A DNA stretch of 64,000 bases, taken from assembly GCA_027186245.1 (NCBI GenBank), contig CP114482.1, positions 26,865,209 through 26,929,208 on the forward strand, read 5' to 3'. Position numbers and translations under genes: made by a program. This document shows positions 24,262 to 38,115 of this stretch, piece by piece. Under the pieces are notes generated by a model. It was not told the origin of the DNA and ran no database searches. It saw only the letters and a program-made list of their open reading frames with translations. The stretch comes from Coriaria nepalensis. Taxonomy: Eukaryota > Streptophyta > Magnoliopsida > Cucurbitales > Coriariaceae. Each line of letters opens with the position of its first letter. Within the stretch, counting starts at the first letter, position 1.

Positions 24262-27106
24262 CCAATACTTTCGTGCATAATTTGCAATGGATCTTTTGAA
24301 GGCAACTAGGCATTTGTATAGCCTTAAAATCATGTGATTGAGTGACTTTTAGTTAGTAAATCATTCGTAATCAATTCAAACGAATTCTATTTTCGCATTT
24401 CAAACACGACTTTTGTGCAAAACATGCAATTGATCTATTGAAGGCAATTATGCGTTTGTTTAGCCTTAAAATCATGTCATTGAGTCTTCTCTAGTCATTA
24501 AATCAATTAAAAGTAATTCGAAAGAATTCTATTTTTTCGCACTTCAAACACGACTTTCGTTCAGAACTTTCAATTCAATAATTGAAGGCAACTATGCATC
24601 TTTTTAGCCTTAAAATCATGTCACTGAGTCTCTTCTAGTCATCAAATCATTTGAAAGCATTTTGAACAAATTCTATTTTCGCTCTTGAATGGAGACTTTT
24701 GTGCATAACTTGCAATTGATGTTTTCAAGCAAATTATCCATTGTTTAGCCTTGAAATCATGTCATTGAGTCTCTTTTAGTAATTAAATCATTTCAAAGAA
24801 ATTCGAAGGAAATCTTTTTTCGCACTTAAACCAATACTTTCGTGCATAATTTGCAATGGATCTTTTGAAGGCAACTAGGCATTTGTATAGCCTTAAAATC
24901 ATGTCATTGAGTCACTTTTAGTCAGTAAATCATTCATAATCAACTCAAACGAATTCTATTTTCGCATTTCAAACACGACTTTTGTGCAAAACATGCAATT
25001 GATCTATTGAAGGCAATTATGCGTTTGTTTAGCCTTAAAATCATGTCATTGAGTCTTCTCTAGTCATTAAATCAACTAAAAGTAATTCGAAATAATTCTA
25101 TTTTTTCGCACTTCAAACACGACTTTCGTTCAGAACTTGCAATTCACCAATTAAAGGCAAATATGCATCTTTTTCGCCTTAAAATCATGTCATTGAGTCT
25201 CTTCTAGTCATCAAATCATTTAAAACCATTACGAACAAATTCTATTTTCGCTCTTTAAATGAGACTTTTGTGCATAACTTGCAGTTGATGTATTCAAGCA
25301 AATTATCCATTTTTTAGCCTTGAAATCATGTCATCGAGTCTCTTCCAGTAATTAAATCATTTCAAACAAATTTAAACGAAATCTTTTTTCGCACCTGAAC
25401 CACGGCTTTTGTACATAATTTGCAATGGATCTTTTGAAGGCAACTAGGCATTTGTATAGCCTTAAAATCATGTCATTGAGTCACGTTTAGTCAGTAAATC
25501 ATTCGAAATCAATTCAAACGAATTCTATTTTCGCATTTCAAACACGACTTTTGTGCAAAACATGCAACTGATCTATTGAAGGCAATTATGCGTTTGTTTA
25601 GCCTTAAAATCATGTCATTGAGTCTTCTCTAGTCATTAAATCAATTAAAAGTAATGCGAAAGAATTCAATTTTTTCGCACTTCAAACACGACTTTCGTTC
25701 AGAACTTTCAATTCAATAATTGAAGGCAACTATGCATCTTTTTAGCCTTAAAATCATGTCATTGAGTCTCTTCTAGTCATCAAATCATTTAAAAGCATTT
25801 TGAACAAATTCTATTTTTGCTGTTCAATCGAGACTTTTGTGCATAACTTGCAATTGATGTATTCAAGCAAATTATCTATTGTTTAGCCTTGAAATAATGT
25901 CATTGAGTCTCTTTTAGTAATTAAATCATTTCAAAGAAATTTGAACGAAATCTTTTTTCGCACTTGAACCAATACTTTCGTGCATAATTTGCAATGGATC
26001 TTTTGAAGGCAACTAGGCATTTGTATAGCCTTAAAATCATGTGATTGAGTGACTTTTAGTTAGTAAATCATTCGTAATCAATTCAAACGAATTCTATTTT
26101 CGCATTTCAAACACGACTTTTGTGCAAAACATGCAATTGATCTATTGAAGGCAATTATGCGTTTGTTTAGCCTTAAAATCATGTCATTGAGTCTTCTCTA
26201 GTCATTAAATCAATTAAAAGTAATTCGAAAGAATTCTATTTTTTCGCACTTCAAACACGACTTTCGTTCAGAACTTCCAATTCAACAATTGAAGGCAACT
26301 ATGCATCTTTTTCGCCTTAAGATCATGTCATTGAGTCTCTTCTAGTCATCAAATCATTTAAAACCATTACGAACAAATTCTATTTTCGCTCTTTAAACGA
26401 GACTTTTGTGCATAACTTGCAATTGATGTATTCAAGCAAATTATCCATTGTTTAGCCTTGAAATCATGTCATTGAGTCTCTTTTAGTAATTAAATTATTT
26501 CAAAGAAATTCGAACGAAATCTTTTTTCGCACTTGAACCAATACTTTCGTGCATAATTTGCAATGGATCTTTTGAAGGCAACTGTGCATCTTTTTAGCTT
26601 TAAAATCATGTCATTGAGTCACTTTTAGTCAGTAAATCATTTGAAATCAATTCAAACGAATTCTATTTTCGCATTTCAAACACGACTTTTGTGCAAAACA
26701 TGCAATAGATCTATTGAAGGCAATTATGCGTTTGTTTAGCCTTAAAATCATGTCATTGAGTCTTCTCTAGTCATTAAATCAATTAAAAGTAATTCGAAAG
26801 AATTCTATTTTTTCGCACTTCAAACACGACTTTCGTTCAGAACTTCTAATTCAACAATTGAAGGCAACTATGCATCTTTTTCGCCTTAAAATCATGTCAT
26901 TGAGTCTCTTCTAGTCATCAAATCATTTAAAACCATTACGAACAAATTCTATTTTCGCTCTTTAAACGAGACTTTTGTGCATAACTTGCAATTGATCTAT
27001 TCAAGCAAATTATCCATTGTTTAGCCTTGAAATCATGTGATTGAGTCTCTTTTAGTAATTAAATCATTTCAAAGAAATTCGAACGAAATCTTTTTTTGCA
27101 CTTGAA
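24262..27106. repeat. Super-HOR of 2,845 bp (20 monomers), first family, copy 1
   Basis: Unit starts are 24615, 25184, 25753, 26322 and 26891. Diagnostic rare variants repeat exactly 2,845 bp later: GTGATTGAGTGAC near 24333, TCTTGAATGGAGAC near 24685, AAGGCAAATATGCATC near 25155, TTTTTGCTGTTCAATC near 25814, TTAAGATCATG near 26318 and GGCAACTGTGCATC near 26577. The length is exactly five 569-bp HORs. I noticed no difference between the two copies when reading them. Confidence 0.93.
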
Positions 27107-29951
27107 CCAATACTTTCGTGCATAATTTGCAATGGATCTTTTGAAGGCAACTAGGCATTTGTATAGCCTTAAAATCATGTGATTGAGTGACTTTTAGTTA
27201 GTAAATCATTCGTAATCAATTCAAACGAATTCTATTTTCGCATTTCAAACACGACTTTTGTGCAAAACATGCAATTGATCTATTGAAGGCAATTATGCGT
27301 TTGTTTAGCCTTAAAATCATGTCATTGAGTCTTCTCTAGTCATTAAATCAATTAAAAGTAATTCGAAAGAATTCTATTTTTTCGCACTTCAAACACGACT
27401 TTCGTTCAGAACTTTCAATTCAATAATTGAAGGCAACTATGCATCTTTTTAGCCTTAAAATCATGTCACTGAGTCTCTTCTAGTCATCAAATCATTTGAA
27501 AGCATTTTGAACAAATTCTATTTTCGCTCTTGAATGGAGACTTTTGTGCATAACTTGCAATTGATGTTTTCAAGCAAATTATCCATTGTTTAGCCTTGAA
27601 ATCATGTCATTGAGTCTCTTTTAGTAATTAAATCATTTCAAAGAAATTCGAAGGAAATCTTTTTTCGCACTTAAACCAATACTTTCGTGCATAATTTGCA
27701 ATGGATCTTTTGAAGGCAACTAGGCATTTGTATAGCCTTAAAATCATGTCATTGAGTCACTTTTAGTCAGTAAATCATTCATAATCAACTCAAACGAATT
27801 CTATTTTCGCATTTCAAACACGACTTTTGTGCAAAACATGCAATTGATCTATTGAAGGCAATTATGCGTTTGTTTAGCCTTAAAATCATGTCATTGAGTC
27901 TTCTCTAGTCATTAAATCAACTAAAAGTAATTCGAAATAATTCTATTTTTTCGCACTTCAAACACGACTTTCGTTCAGAACTTGCAATTCACCAATTAAA
28001 GGCAAATATGCATCTTTTTCGCCTTAAAATCATGTCATTGAGTCTCTTCTAGTCATCAAATCATTTAAAACCATTACGAACAAATTCTATTTTCGCTCTT
28101 TAAATGAGACTTTTGTGCATAACTTGCAGTTGATGTATTCAAGCAAATTATCCATTTTTTAGCCTTGAAATCATGTCATCGAGTCTCTTCCAGTAATTAA
28201 ATCATTTCAAACAAATTTAAACGAAATCTTTTTTCGCACCTGAACCACGGCTTTTGTACATAATTTGCAATGGATCTTTTGAAGGCAACTAGGCATTTGT
28301 ATAGCCTTAAAATCATGTCATTGAGTCACGTTTAGTCAGTAAATCATTCGAAATCAATTCAAACGAATTCTATTTTCGCATTTCAAACACGACTTTTGTG
28401 CAAAACATGCAACTGATCTATTGAAGGCAATTATGCGTTTGTTTAGCCTTAAAATCATGTCATTGAGTCTTCTCTAGTCATTAAATCAATTAAAAGTAAT
28501 GCGAAAGAATTCAATTTTTTCGCACTTCAAACACGACTTTCGTTCAGAACTTTCAATTCAATAATTGAAGGCAACTATGCATCTTTTTAGCCTTAAAATC
28601 ATGTCATTGAGTCTCTTCTAGTCATCAAATCATTTAAAAGCATTTTGAACAAATTCTATTTTTGCTGTTCAATCGAGACTTTTGTGCATAACTTGCAATT
28701 GATGTATTCAAGCAAATTATCTATTGTTTAGCCTTGAAATAATGTCATTGAGTCTCTTTTAGTAATTAAATCATTTCAAAGAAATTTGAACGAAATCTTT
28801 TTTCGCACTTGAACCAATACTTTCGTGCATAATTTGCAATGGATCTTTTGAAGGCAACTAGGCATTTGTATAGCCTTAAAATCATGTGATTGAGTGACTT
28901 TTAGTTAGTAAATCATTCGTAATCAATTCAAACGAATTCTATTTTCGCATTTCAAACACGACTTTTGTGCAAAACATGCAATTGATCTATTGAAGGCAAT
29001 TATGCGTTTGTTTAGCCTTAAAATCATGTCATTGAGTCTTCTCTAGTCATTAAATCAATTAAAAGTAATTCGAAAGAATTCTATTTTTTCGCACTTCAAA
29101 CACGACTTTCGTTCAGAACTTCCAATTCAACAATTGAAGGCAACTATGCATCTTTTTCGCCTTAAGATCATGTCATTGAGTCTCTTCTAGTCATCAAATC
29201 ATTTAAAACCATTACGAACAAATTCTATTTTCGCTCTTTAAACGAGACTTTTGTGCATAACTTGCAATTGATGTATTCAAGCAAATTATCCATTGTTTAG
29301 CCTTGAAATCATGTCATTGAGTCTCTTTTAGTAATTAAATTATTTCAAAGAAATTCGAACGAAATCTTTTTTCGCACTTGAACCAATACTTTCGTGCATA
29401 ATTTGCAATGGATCTTTTGAAGGCAACTGTGCATCTTTTTAGCTTTAAAATCATGTCATTGAGTCACTTTTAGTCAGTAAATCATTTGAAATCAATTCAA
29501 ACGAATTCTATTTTCGCATTTCAAACACGACTTTTGTGCAAAACATGCAATAGATCTATTGAAGGCAATTATGCGTTTGTTTAGCCTTAAAATCATGTCA
29601 TTGAGTCTTCTCTAGTCATTAAATCAATTAAAAGTAATTCGAAAGAATTCTATTTTTTCGCACTTCAAACACGACTTTCGTTCAGAACTTCTAATTCAAC
29701 AATTGAAGGCAACTATGCATCTTTTTCGCCTTAAAATCATGTCATTGAGTCTCTTCTAGTCATCAAATCATTTAAAACCATTACGAACAAATTCTATTTT
29801 CGCTCTTTAAACGAGACTTTTGTGCATAACTTGCAATTGATCTATTCAAGCAAATTATCCATTGTTTAGCCTTGAAATCATGTGATTGAGTCTCTTTTAG
29901 TAATTAAATCATTTCAAAGAAATTCGAACGAAATCTTTTTTTGCACTTGAA
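27107..29951. repeat. Super-HOR of 2,845 bp, first family, copy 2
   Basis: Tandem copy of 24262-27106 with unit starts 27460, 28029, 28598, 29167 and 29736, carrying the same rare variants in the same order. The match to the period continues past the end of this copy into 29952-30256. Confidence 0.93.
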
Positions 29952-30256
29952 CCAATACTTTCGTGCATAATTTGCAATGGATCTTTTGAAGGCAACTAGG
30001 CATTTGTATAGCCTTAAAATCATGTGATTGAGTGACTTTTAGTTAGTAAATCATTCGTAATCAATTCAAACGAATTCTATTTTCGCATTTCAAACACGAC
30101 TTTTGTGCAAAACATGCAATTGATCTATTGAAGGCAATTATGCGTTTGTTTAGCCTTAAAATCATGTCATTGAGTCTTCTCTAGTCATTAAATCAATTAA
30201 AAGTAATTCGAAAGAATTCTATTTTTTCGCACTTCAAACACGACTTTCGTTCAGAA
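29952..30256. repeat. Partial start of a third 2,845-bp period
   Basis: About 305 bp continue the 2,845-bp periodicity (GTGATTGAGTGAC again near 30028). The match then breaks where CAGAACTTGCAATTCACC replaces CAGAACTTTCAATTCAAT. The break lies inside a D monomer, not at a monomer boundary. Confidence 0.85.
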
Positions 30257-31841
30257 CTTGCAATTCACCAATTAAAGGCAACCATGCATCTTTTTCGCCT
30301 TAAAATCATGTCATTGAGTCTCTTCTAGTCATCAAATCATTTAAAACCATTAGGAACAAATTCTATTTTCGCTCTTTAAACGAGACTTTTGTGCATAACT
30401 TGCAATTGATCTATTCAAGCAAATTCTCCATTGTTTAGCCTTGAAATCATGTCATGGAGTCTCTTCTAGAAATTAAATCATTTCAAAGAAATTTAAACGA
30501 AATCTTTTTTCGCACCAGAACCACGGCTTTTGTACATAATTTGCAATGGATCTTTTGAAGGCAACTAGGCATTTGTATAGCCTTAAAATCATGTCATTGA
30601 GTCACTTTTAGTCAGTAAATCATTCGTAATCAATTCAAACGAATTCTATTTTCGCCTTTCAAACACGACTTTTGTGCAAAACATGCAATTGATCTATTGA
30701 AGGCAATTATGCGTTTGTTTAGCCTTAAAATCATGTCATTGAGTCTTCTCTAGTCATTAAATCAATTAAAAGTAATTCGAAAGAATTCTATTTTTTCGCA
30801 CTTCAAACACGACTTTCGTTCAGAACTTGCAATTCACCAATTAAAGGCAACTATGCATCTTTTTCGCCTTAAAATCATGTCATTGAGTCTCTTCTAGTCA
30901 TCAAATCATTTGAAACCATTAGGAACAAATTCTATTTTCGCTCTTTAAACGAGACTTTTGTGCATAACTTGCAATTGATCTATTCAAGCAAATTCTCCAT
31001 TGTTTAGCCTTGAAATCATGTCATCGAGTATCTTCTAGTAATTAAATCATTTTAAAGAAATTTAAACGAAATCTTTTTTCGCACCAGAACCACGGCTTTT
31101 GTAGATAATTTGCAATGGATCTTTTGAAGGCAACTAGGCATTTGTATAGCCTTAAAATAATGTCATTGAGTCACTTTTAGTCAGTAAATCATTCAGAATC
31201 AATTCAAACGAATTCTATTTTCGCATTTCAAACACGACTTTAGTGCAAAACATGCAATTGATCTATTGAAGGCAATTATGCGTTTGTTTAGCCTTAAAAT
31301 CATGTCATTGAGTCTTCTCTAGTCATTAAATCAATTAAAAGTAATTCGAAAGAATTCTATTTTTTCGCACTTCAAACACGACTTTCGTTCAGAACTTCCA
31401 ATTCAACAATTGAAGGCAACTATGCATCTTTTTCGCCTTAAAATCATGTCATTGAGTCTCTTCTAGTCATCAAATCATTTAAAACCATTACGAACAAATT
31501 CTATTTTCGCTCTTTAAACGAGACTTTTGTGCATAACTTGCAATTGATCTATTCAAACAAATTATCCATTGTTTAGCCTTGAAATCATGTCATCGAGTCT
31601 CTTTTAGTAATTAAATCATTTCAAAGAAATACGAACGAAATCTTTTTTCGCACTTGAACCAATACTTTCGTGCATAATTTGCAATGGATCTTTTAAATGC
31701 GACTATGCATCTTTTTAGCTTTAAAATCATGTCATTGAGTCACTTTTAGTCAGTAAATCATTCGAAATCAATTCAAACGAATTCTATTTTCGCATTTGAA
31801 ACACAACTTTTGTGCAAAACATGCAATTGATCTATTGAAAG
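30257..31841. repeat. Mosaic of single HOR units
   Basis: Unit starts are 30305, 30874 and 31443. The A monomers at 30305 and 30874 carry a rare CCATTAGGAAC change. The unit at 30874 has linked variants (ATTTTAAAGAAATTTAAAC and TTTTGTAGATAATTTGC) that reappear in the units at 33719 and 34288, so this unit type was copied to both sides of the scrambled block at 31842-33718. No gene is seen. Confidence 0.85.
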
Positions 31842-33718
31842 CAATTATGCGTTTGTTTAGCCTTAAAATCATGTCATTGAGTCTTCTCTAGTCATTAAAT
31901 CAATTAAAAGTAATTCGAAAGAATTCTATTTTTTCGCACTTCAAACACGACTTTCGTTCAGAACTTTCAATTCAATAATTGAAGGCAACTATGCATCTTT
32001 TTAGCCTTAAAATCATGTCACTGAGTCTCTTCTAGTCATCAAATCATTTGAAAGCATTTTGAACAAATTCTATTTTCGCTCTTGAATGGAGACTTTTGTG
32101 CATAACTTGCAATTGATGTTTTCAAGCAAATTATCCATTGTTTAGCCTTGAAATCATGTCATTGAGTCTCTTTTAGTAATTAAATCATTTCAAAGAAATT
32201 CGAAGGAAATCTTTTTTCGCACTTAAACCAATACTTTCGTGCATAATTTGCAATGGATCTTTTGAAGGCAACTAGGCATTTGTATAGCCTTAAAATCATG
32301 TCATTGAGTCACTTTTAGTCAGTAAATCATTCATAATCAACTCAAACGAATTCTATTTTCGCATTTCAAACACGACTTTTGTGCAAAACATGCAATTGAT
32401 CTATTGAAGGCAATTATGCGTTTGTTTAGCCTTAAAATCATGTCATTGTGTCTTCTCTAGTCATTAAATCAACTAAAAGTAATTCGAAATAATTCTATTT
32501 TTTCGCACTTCAAACACGACTTTCGTTCAGAACTTGCAATTCACCAATTAAAGGCAACTATGCATCTTTTTCGCCTTAAAATCATGTCATTGAGTCTCTT
32601 CTAGTCATCAAATCATTTAAAACCATTACGAACAAATTCTATTTTCGCTCTTTAAACGAGACTTTTGTGCATAACTTGCAATTGATGTATTCAAGCAAAT
32701 TATCCATTGTTTAGCCTTGAAATCGTGTCATTGAGTCTCTTTTAGTAATTAAATTATTTCAAAGAAATTCGAACGAAATCTTTTTTCGCACTTGAACCAA
32801 TACTTTCGTGCATAATTTGCAATGGATCTTTTGAAGGCAACTGTGCATCTTTTTAGCTTTAAAATCATGTCATTGAGTCACTTTTAGTCAGTAAATCATT
32901 TGAAATCAATTCAAACGAATTCTATTTTCGCATTTCAAACACGACTTTTGTGCAAAACATGCAATAGATCTATTGAAGGCAATTATGCGTTTGTTTAGCC
33001 TTAAAATCATGTCATTGAGTCTTCTCTAGTCATTAAATCAATTAAAAGTAATTCGCAAGAATTCTATTTTTTCGCACTTCAAACACGACTTTCGTTCAGA
33101 ACTTCTAATTCAACAATTGAAGGCAACTATGCATCTTTTTCGCCTTAAAATCATGTCATTGAGTCTCTTCTAGTCATCAAATCATTTAAAACCATTACGA
33201 ACAAATTCTATTTTTGCTGTTCAATCGAGACTTTTGTGCATAACTTGCAATTGATCTATTCAAGCAAATTATCCATTGTTTAGCCTTGAAATCATGTGAT
33301 TGAGTCTCTTTTAGTAATTAAATCATTTCAAAGAAATTCGAACGAAATCTTTTTTTGCACTTGAACCAATACTTTCGTGCATAATTTGCAATGGATCTTT
33401 TGAAGGCAACTAGGCATTTGTATAGCCTTAAAATCATGTCATTGAGTCACTTTTAGTCAGTAAATCATTCATAATCAACTCAAACGAATTCTATTTTCGC
33501 ATTTCAAACACGACTTTTGTGCAAAACATGCAATTGATCTATTGAAGGCAATTATGCGTTTGTTTAGCCTTAAAATCATGTCATTGTGTCTTCTCTAGTC
33601 ATTAAATCAACTAAAAGTAATTCGAAATAATTCTATTTTTTCGCACTTCAAACACGACTTTCGTTCAGAACTTGCAATTCACCAATTAAAGGCAACTATG
33701 CATCTTTTTCGCCTTAAA
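31842..33718. repeat. Scrambled partial third copy of the first 2,845-bp family
   Basis: Unit starts are 32012, 32581 and 33150. The first part matches 27290 to about 28000 at an offset of 4,552 bp (8 HORs), including TCTTGAATGGAGAC. The next part matches about 29150-29990 at an offset of 3,414 bp (6 HORs), including AAATTATTTC and GGCAACTGTGCATC. Two HORs of the source are therefore missing between them. A new variant, GTCATTGTGTC, arises at 32441 and is itself duplicated 1,138 bp later at 33579. The block is a patchwork of at least three joins. Confidence 0.82.
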
Positions 33719-35270
33719 ATCATGTCATTGAGTCTCTTCTAGTCATCAAATCATTTGAAACCATTAGGAACAAATTCTATTTCCGCTCTTTAAACGAGAC
33801 TTTTGTGCATAACTTGCAATTGATCTATTCAAGCAAATTCTCCATTGTTTAGCCTTGAAATCATGTCATCGAGTCTCTTCTAGTAATTAAATCATTTTAA
33901 AGAAATTTAAACGAAATCTTTTTTCGCACCAGAACCACGGCTTTTGTAGATAATTTGCAATGGATCTTTTGAAGGCAACTAGGCATTTGTATAGCCTTAA
34001 AATAATGTCATTGAGTCACTTTTAGTCAGTCAATCATTCAGAATCAATTCAAACGAATTCTATTTTCGCATTTCAAACACGACTTTAGTGCAAAACATGC
34101 AATTGATCTATTGAAGGCAATTATGCGTTTGTTTAGCCTTAAAATCATGTCATTGAGTCTTCTCTAGTCATTAAATCAATTAAAAGTAATTCGAAAGAAT
34201 TCTATTTTTTCGCACTTCAAACACGACTTTCGTTCAGAACTTGCAATTCACCAATTAAAGGCAACTATGCATCTTTTTCGCCTTAAAATCATGTCATTGA
34301 GTCTCTTCTAGTCATCAAATCATTTGAAACCATTAGGAACAAATTCTATTTTCGCTCTTTAAACGAGACTTTTGTGCATAACTTGCAATTGATCTATTCA
34401 AGCAAATTCTCCATTGTTTAGCCTTGAAATCATGTCATCGAGTCTCTTCTAGTAATTAAATCATTTTAAAGAAATTTAAACGAAATCTTTTTTCGCACCA
34501 GAACCACGGCTTTTGTAGATAATTTGCGATGGATCTTTTGAAGGCAACTAGGCATTTGTATAGCCTTAAAATAATGTCATTGAGTCACTTTTAGTCAGTA
34601 AATCATTCAGAATCAATTCAAACGAATTCTATTTTCGCATTTCAAACACGACTTTAGTGCAAAACATGCAATTGATCTATTGAAGGCAATTATGCGTTTG
34701 GTTAGCCTTAAAATCATGTCATTGAGTCTTCTCTAGTCATTAAATCAATTAAAAGTAATTCGAAAGAATTCTATTTTTTCGCACTTCAAACACGACTTTC
34801 GTTTAGAACTTCCAATTCAACAATTGAAGGCAACTATGCATCTTTTTCGCCTTAAGATCATGTCATTGAGTCTCTTCTAGTCATCAAATCATTTGAAAGC
34901 ATTTTGAACAAATTCTATTTTCGCTCTTCAATCGAGACTTTTCTGCATAATTTGCAATTGATGTTTTCAAGCAAATTATCCATTGTTTAGCCTTGAAATC
35001 ATGTCATTGAGTCTCTTTTAGTAATTAAATCATTTCAAAGAAATTCGAAGGAAATCTTTTTTCGCACTTAAACCAGTACTTTCGTGCAAAATTTGCAATG
35101 GATCGTTTGAAGGCAACTAGGCATTTGTATAGCCTTAAAATCATGTCATTGAGTCACTTTTAGTCAGTAAATCATTCGTAATCAATTCAAACGAATTCTA
35201 TTTTCGCATTTCAAACACGACTTTAGTGCAAAACATGCAATTGATCTATTGAAGGCAATTATGCGTTTGG
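33719..35270. repeat. Re-used single units with GGAAC and GTAGATAA variants
   Basis: Unit starts are 33719, 34288 and 34857. The first two are near copies of each other and of the unit at 30874. C monomers near 34700 and 35269 share a unique TGCGTTTGGTTAGCC change, which marks another one-unit duplication or conversion. Nothing non-satellite is present. Confidence 0.83.
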
Positions 35271-38115
35271 TTAGCCTTAAAATCATGTCATTGAGTCTTC
35301 TCTAGTCATTAAATCAATTAAAAGTAATTCGAAAGAATTCTATTTTTTCGCACTTCAAACACGACTTTCGTTCAGAACTTGCAATTCACCAATTAAAGGC
35401 AACTATGCATATTTTTCGCCGTAAAATCATGTCATTTAGTCTCCTCTAGTCATCAACTCATTTAAAACCATTATGAACAAATTCTATTTTCGCTCTTCAA
35501 TCGAGACTTTTGTGCATAACTTGCAATTGATGTATTCAAGCAAATTATCCATTGTTTAGCCTTGAAATCATGTCATTGAGTCTCTTTTAGTAATTAAATC
35601 ATTTCAAAGAAATTCGAAGGAAATCTTTTTTCGCACTTAAACCAATACTTTCGTGCATAATTTGCAATGGATCTTTTGAAGGCAACTAGGCATTTGTATA
35701 GCCTTAAAATCATGTCATTGAGTCACTTTTAGTCAGTAAATCATTCAGAATCAATTCAAACGAATTCTATTTTCGCATTTCAATCACGACTTTTGTGCGA
35801 AACATGCAATTGATCTATTGGAGGCAATTATGCGTTTGTTTAGCATTAAAATCATGTCATTGAGTCTTCTCTAGTCATTAAATCAATTAAAAGTAATTCG
35901 AAAGAATTCTATTTTTTCGCACTTCAAACACGACTTTCGTTCAGAACTTCTAATTCAACAATTGAAGGCAACTATGCATCTTTTTCGCCTTAAAATCATG
36001 ACATTGAGTCTCTTCTAGTCATCAAATCATTTAAAACCATTACGAACAAATTCTATTTTCGCTCTTTAAACGAGACTTTTCTGCATAACTTCCAATTGAT
36101 CTATTCAAGCAAATTATCCATTGTTTAGCCTTGAAATCATGTCATTGAGTCTCTTTTAGTAATTAAATCATTTCAAAGAAATTCGAAGGAAATCTTTTTT
36201 CGCACTTAAACCAATACTTTCGTGCATAATTTGCAATGGATCTTTTGAAGGCAACTAGGCATTTGTATAGCCTTAAAATCACGTCATTGAGTCACTTTTA
36301 GTCAGTAAATCATTCGTAATCAATTCAAATGAATTTTATTTTCGCATTTCAAACACGACTTTTGGGCAAAACATGCAATTGATCTAGTGAAGGCAATTAT
36401 GCGTTTGTTTAGCCTTAAAATCATGTCATTGAGTCTTCTCTAGTCATTAAATCAATTAAAAGTAATTCGAAAGAATTCTATTTTTTCGCACTTCAAAGAC
36501 GACTTTCGTTCAGAACTTGCAATTCACCAATTAAAGGCAACTATGCATCTTGTTCGCCTTAAAATCATGTCATTGAGTCTCTTCTAGTCATCAAATCATT
36601 TAAAACCACTACGAACAAATTCTATTTTCGCTCTTTAAACGAGACTTTTGTGCATAACTTGCAATTGATCTATTCAAGCAAATTCTCCATTGTTTAGCCT
36701 TGAAATCATCTCATCGAGTCTCTTCTAGTAATTAAATCATTTCAAAGAAATTTAAACGAAATCTTTTTTCGCACCAGAACCACGGCTTTTGTACATAATT
36801 TGGAATGGATCTTTTGAAGGCAACTAGGCATTTGTATAGCCTTAAATTCATGTCATTGAGTCACTTTTAGTCAGTAAATCATTCAGAATCAATTCAAACG
36901 AATTCTATTTTCGCATTTCAAACACGACTTTAGTGCAAAACATGCAATTGATCTATTGAAGGCAATTATGCGTTTGTTTAGCCTTAAAATCATGTCATTG
37001 AGTCTTCTCTAGTCATTAAATCAATTAAAAGTACTTCGAAAGAATTCTATTTTTTTGCACTTCAAACACGACTTTCGTTCAGAACTTCTAATTCAACAAT
37101 TGAAGGCAACTATGCATCTTTTTCGCCTTAAAATCATGTCATTGAGTCTCTTCTAGTCATCAAATCATTTAAAACCATTACGAACAAATTCTATTTTTGC
37201 TCTTAAAACGAGACTTTTGTGCACAACTTCCAATTGATCTATTCAAGCAAATTATCCATTGTTTAGCCTTGAAATCATGTCATTGAGTCTCTTTTAGTAA
37301 TTAAATCATTTCAAAGAAATTCGAACGAAATCTTTTTTCGCACTTGAACCAATACTTTCGTGCATAATTTGCAATGGATCTTTTGAAGGCAACTATGCAT
37401 CTTTTTAACTTTAAAATCATGTCATTGAGTCACTTTTAGTCAGTAAATCATTCGAAATCAATTCAAACGAATTCTATTTTCGCATTTCAAACACGACTTT
37501 TGTGCAAAACATGCAATAGATCTATTGAAGGCAATTATGCGTTTGTTTAGCCTTAAAATCATGTCATTGAGTCTTCTCTAGTCATTATATCAATTAAAAG
37601 TAATTCGAAAGAATTCTATTTTTTCGCACTTCAAACACGACTTTCGTTCAGAACTTGCAATTCACCAATTAAAGGCAACTATGCATCTTGTTCGCCTTAA
37701 AATCATGTCATTTAGTCTCCTCTAGTCATCAACTCATTTAAAACCATTACGAACAAATTCTATTTTCGCTCTTTAAACGAGACTTTTGTGCATAACTTGC
37801 AATTGATGTATTCAAGCAAATTATCCATTGTTTAGCCTTGAAATCATGTCATCGAGTCTCTTCTAGTAATTAAATCATTTCAAAGAAATTTAAACGAAAT
37901 CTTTTTTCGCACCAGAACCACGGCTTTTGTACATAATTTGCAATGGATCTTTTGAAGGCAACTAGGCATTTGTATAGCCTTAAAATCATGTCATTGAGTC
38001 ACTTTTAGTCAGTAAATCATTCAGAATCAATTCAAACGAATTCTATTTTCGCATTACAAACACGACTTTTGTGCAAAACATGCAATTGATCTATTGAAGG
38101 CAATTATGCGTTTGT
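35271..38115. repeat. Super-HOR of 2,845 bp, second family, copy 1
   Basis: Unit starts are 35426, 35995, 36564, 37133 and 37702. Markers that recur 2,845 bp later include TTCGCCGTAAAATC near 35418, ATTGGAGGCAATTATG near 35818, TTTTGGGCAAAAC near 36360, AGTACTTCGAAAG near 37031 and GTCATTATATC near 37583. The internal units differ from those of the 24-30 kb family although the period is the same. The left edge is set by GTTTGG versus GTTTGT at 35270. Confidence 0.92.
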
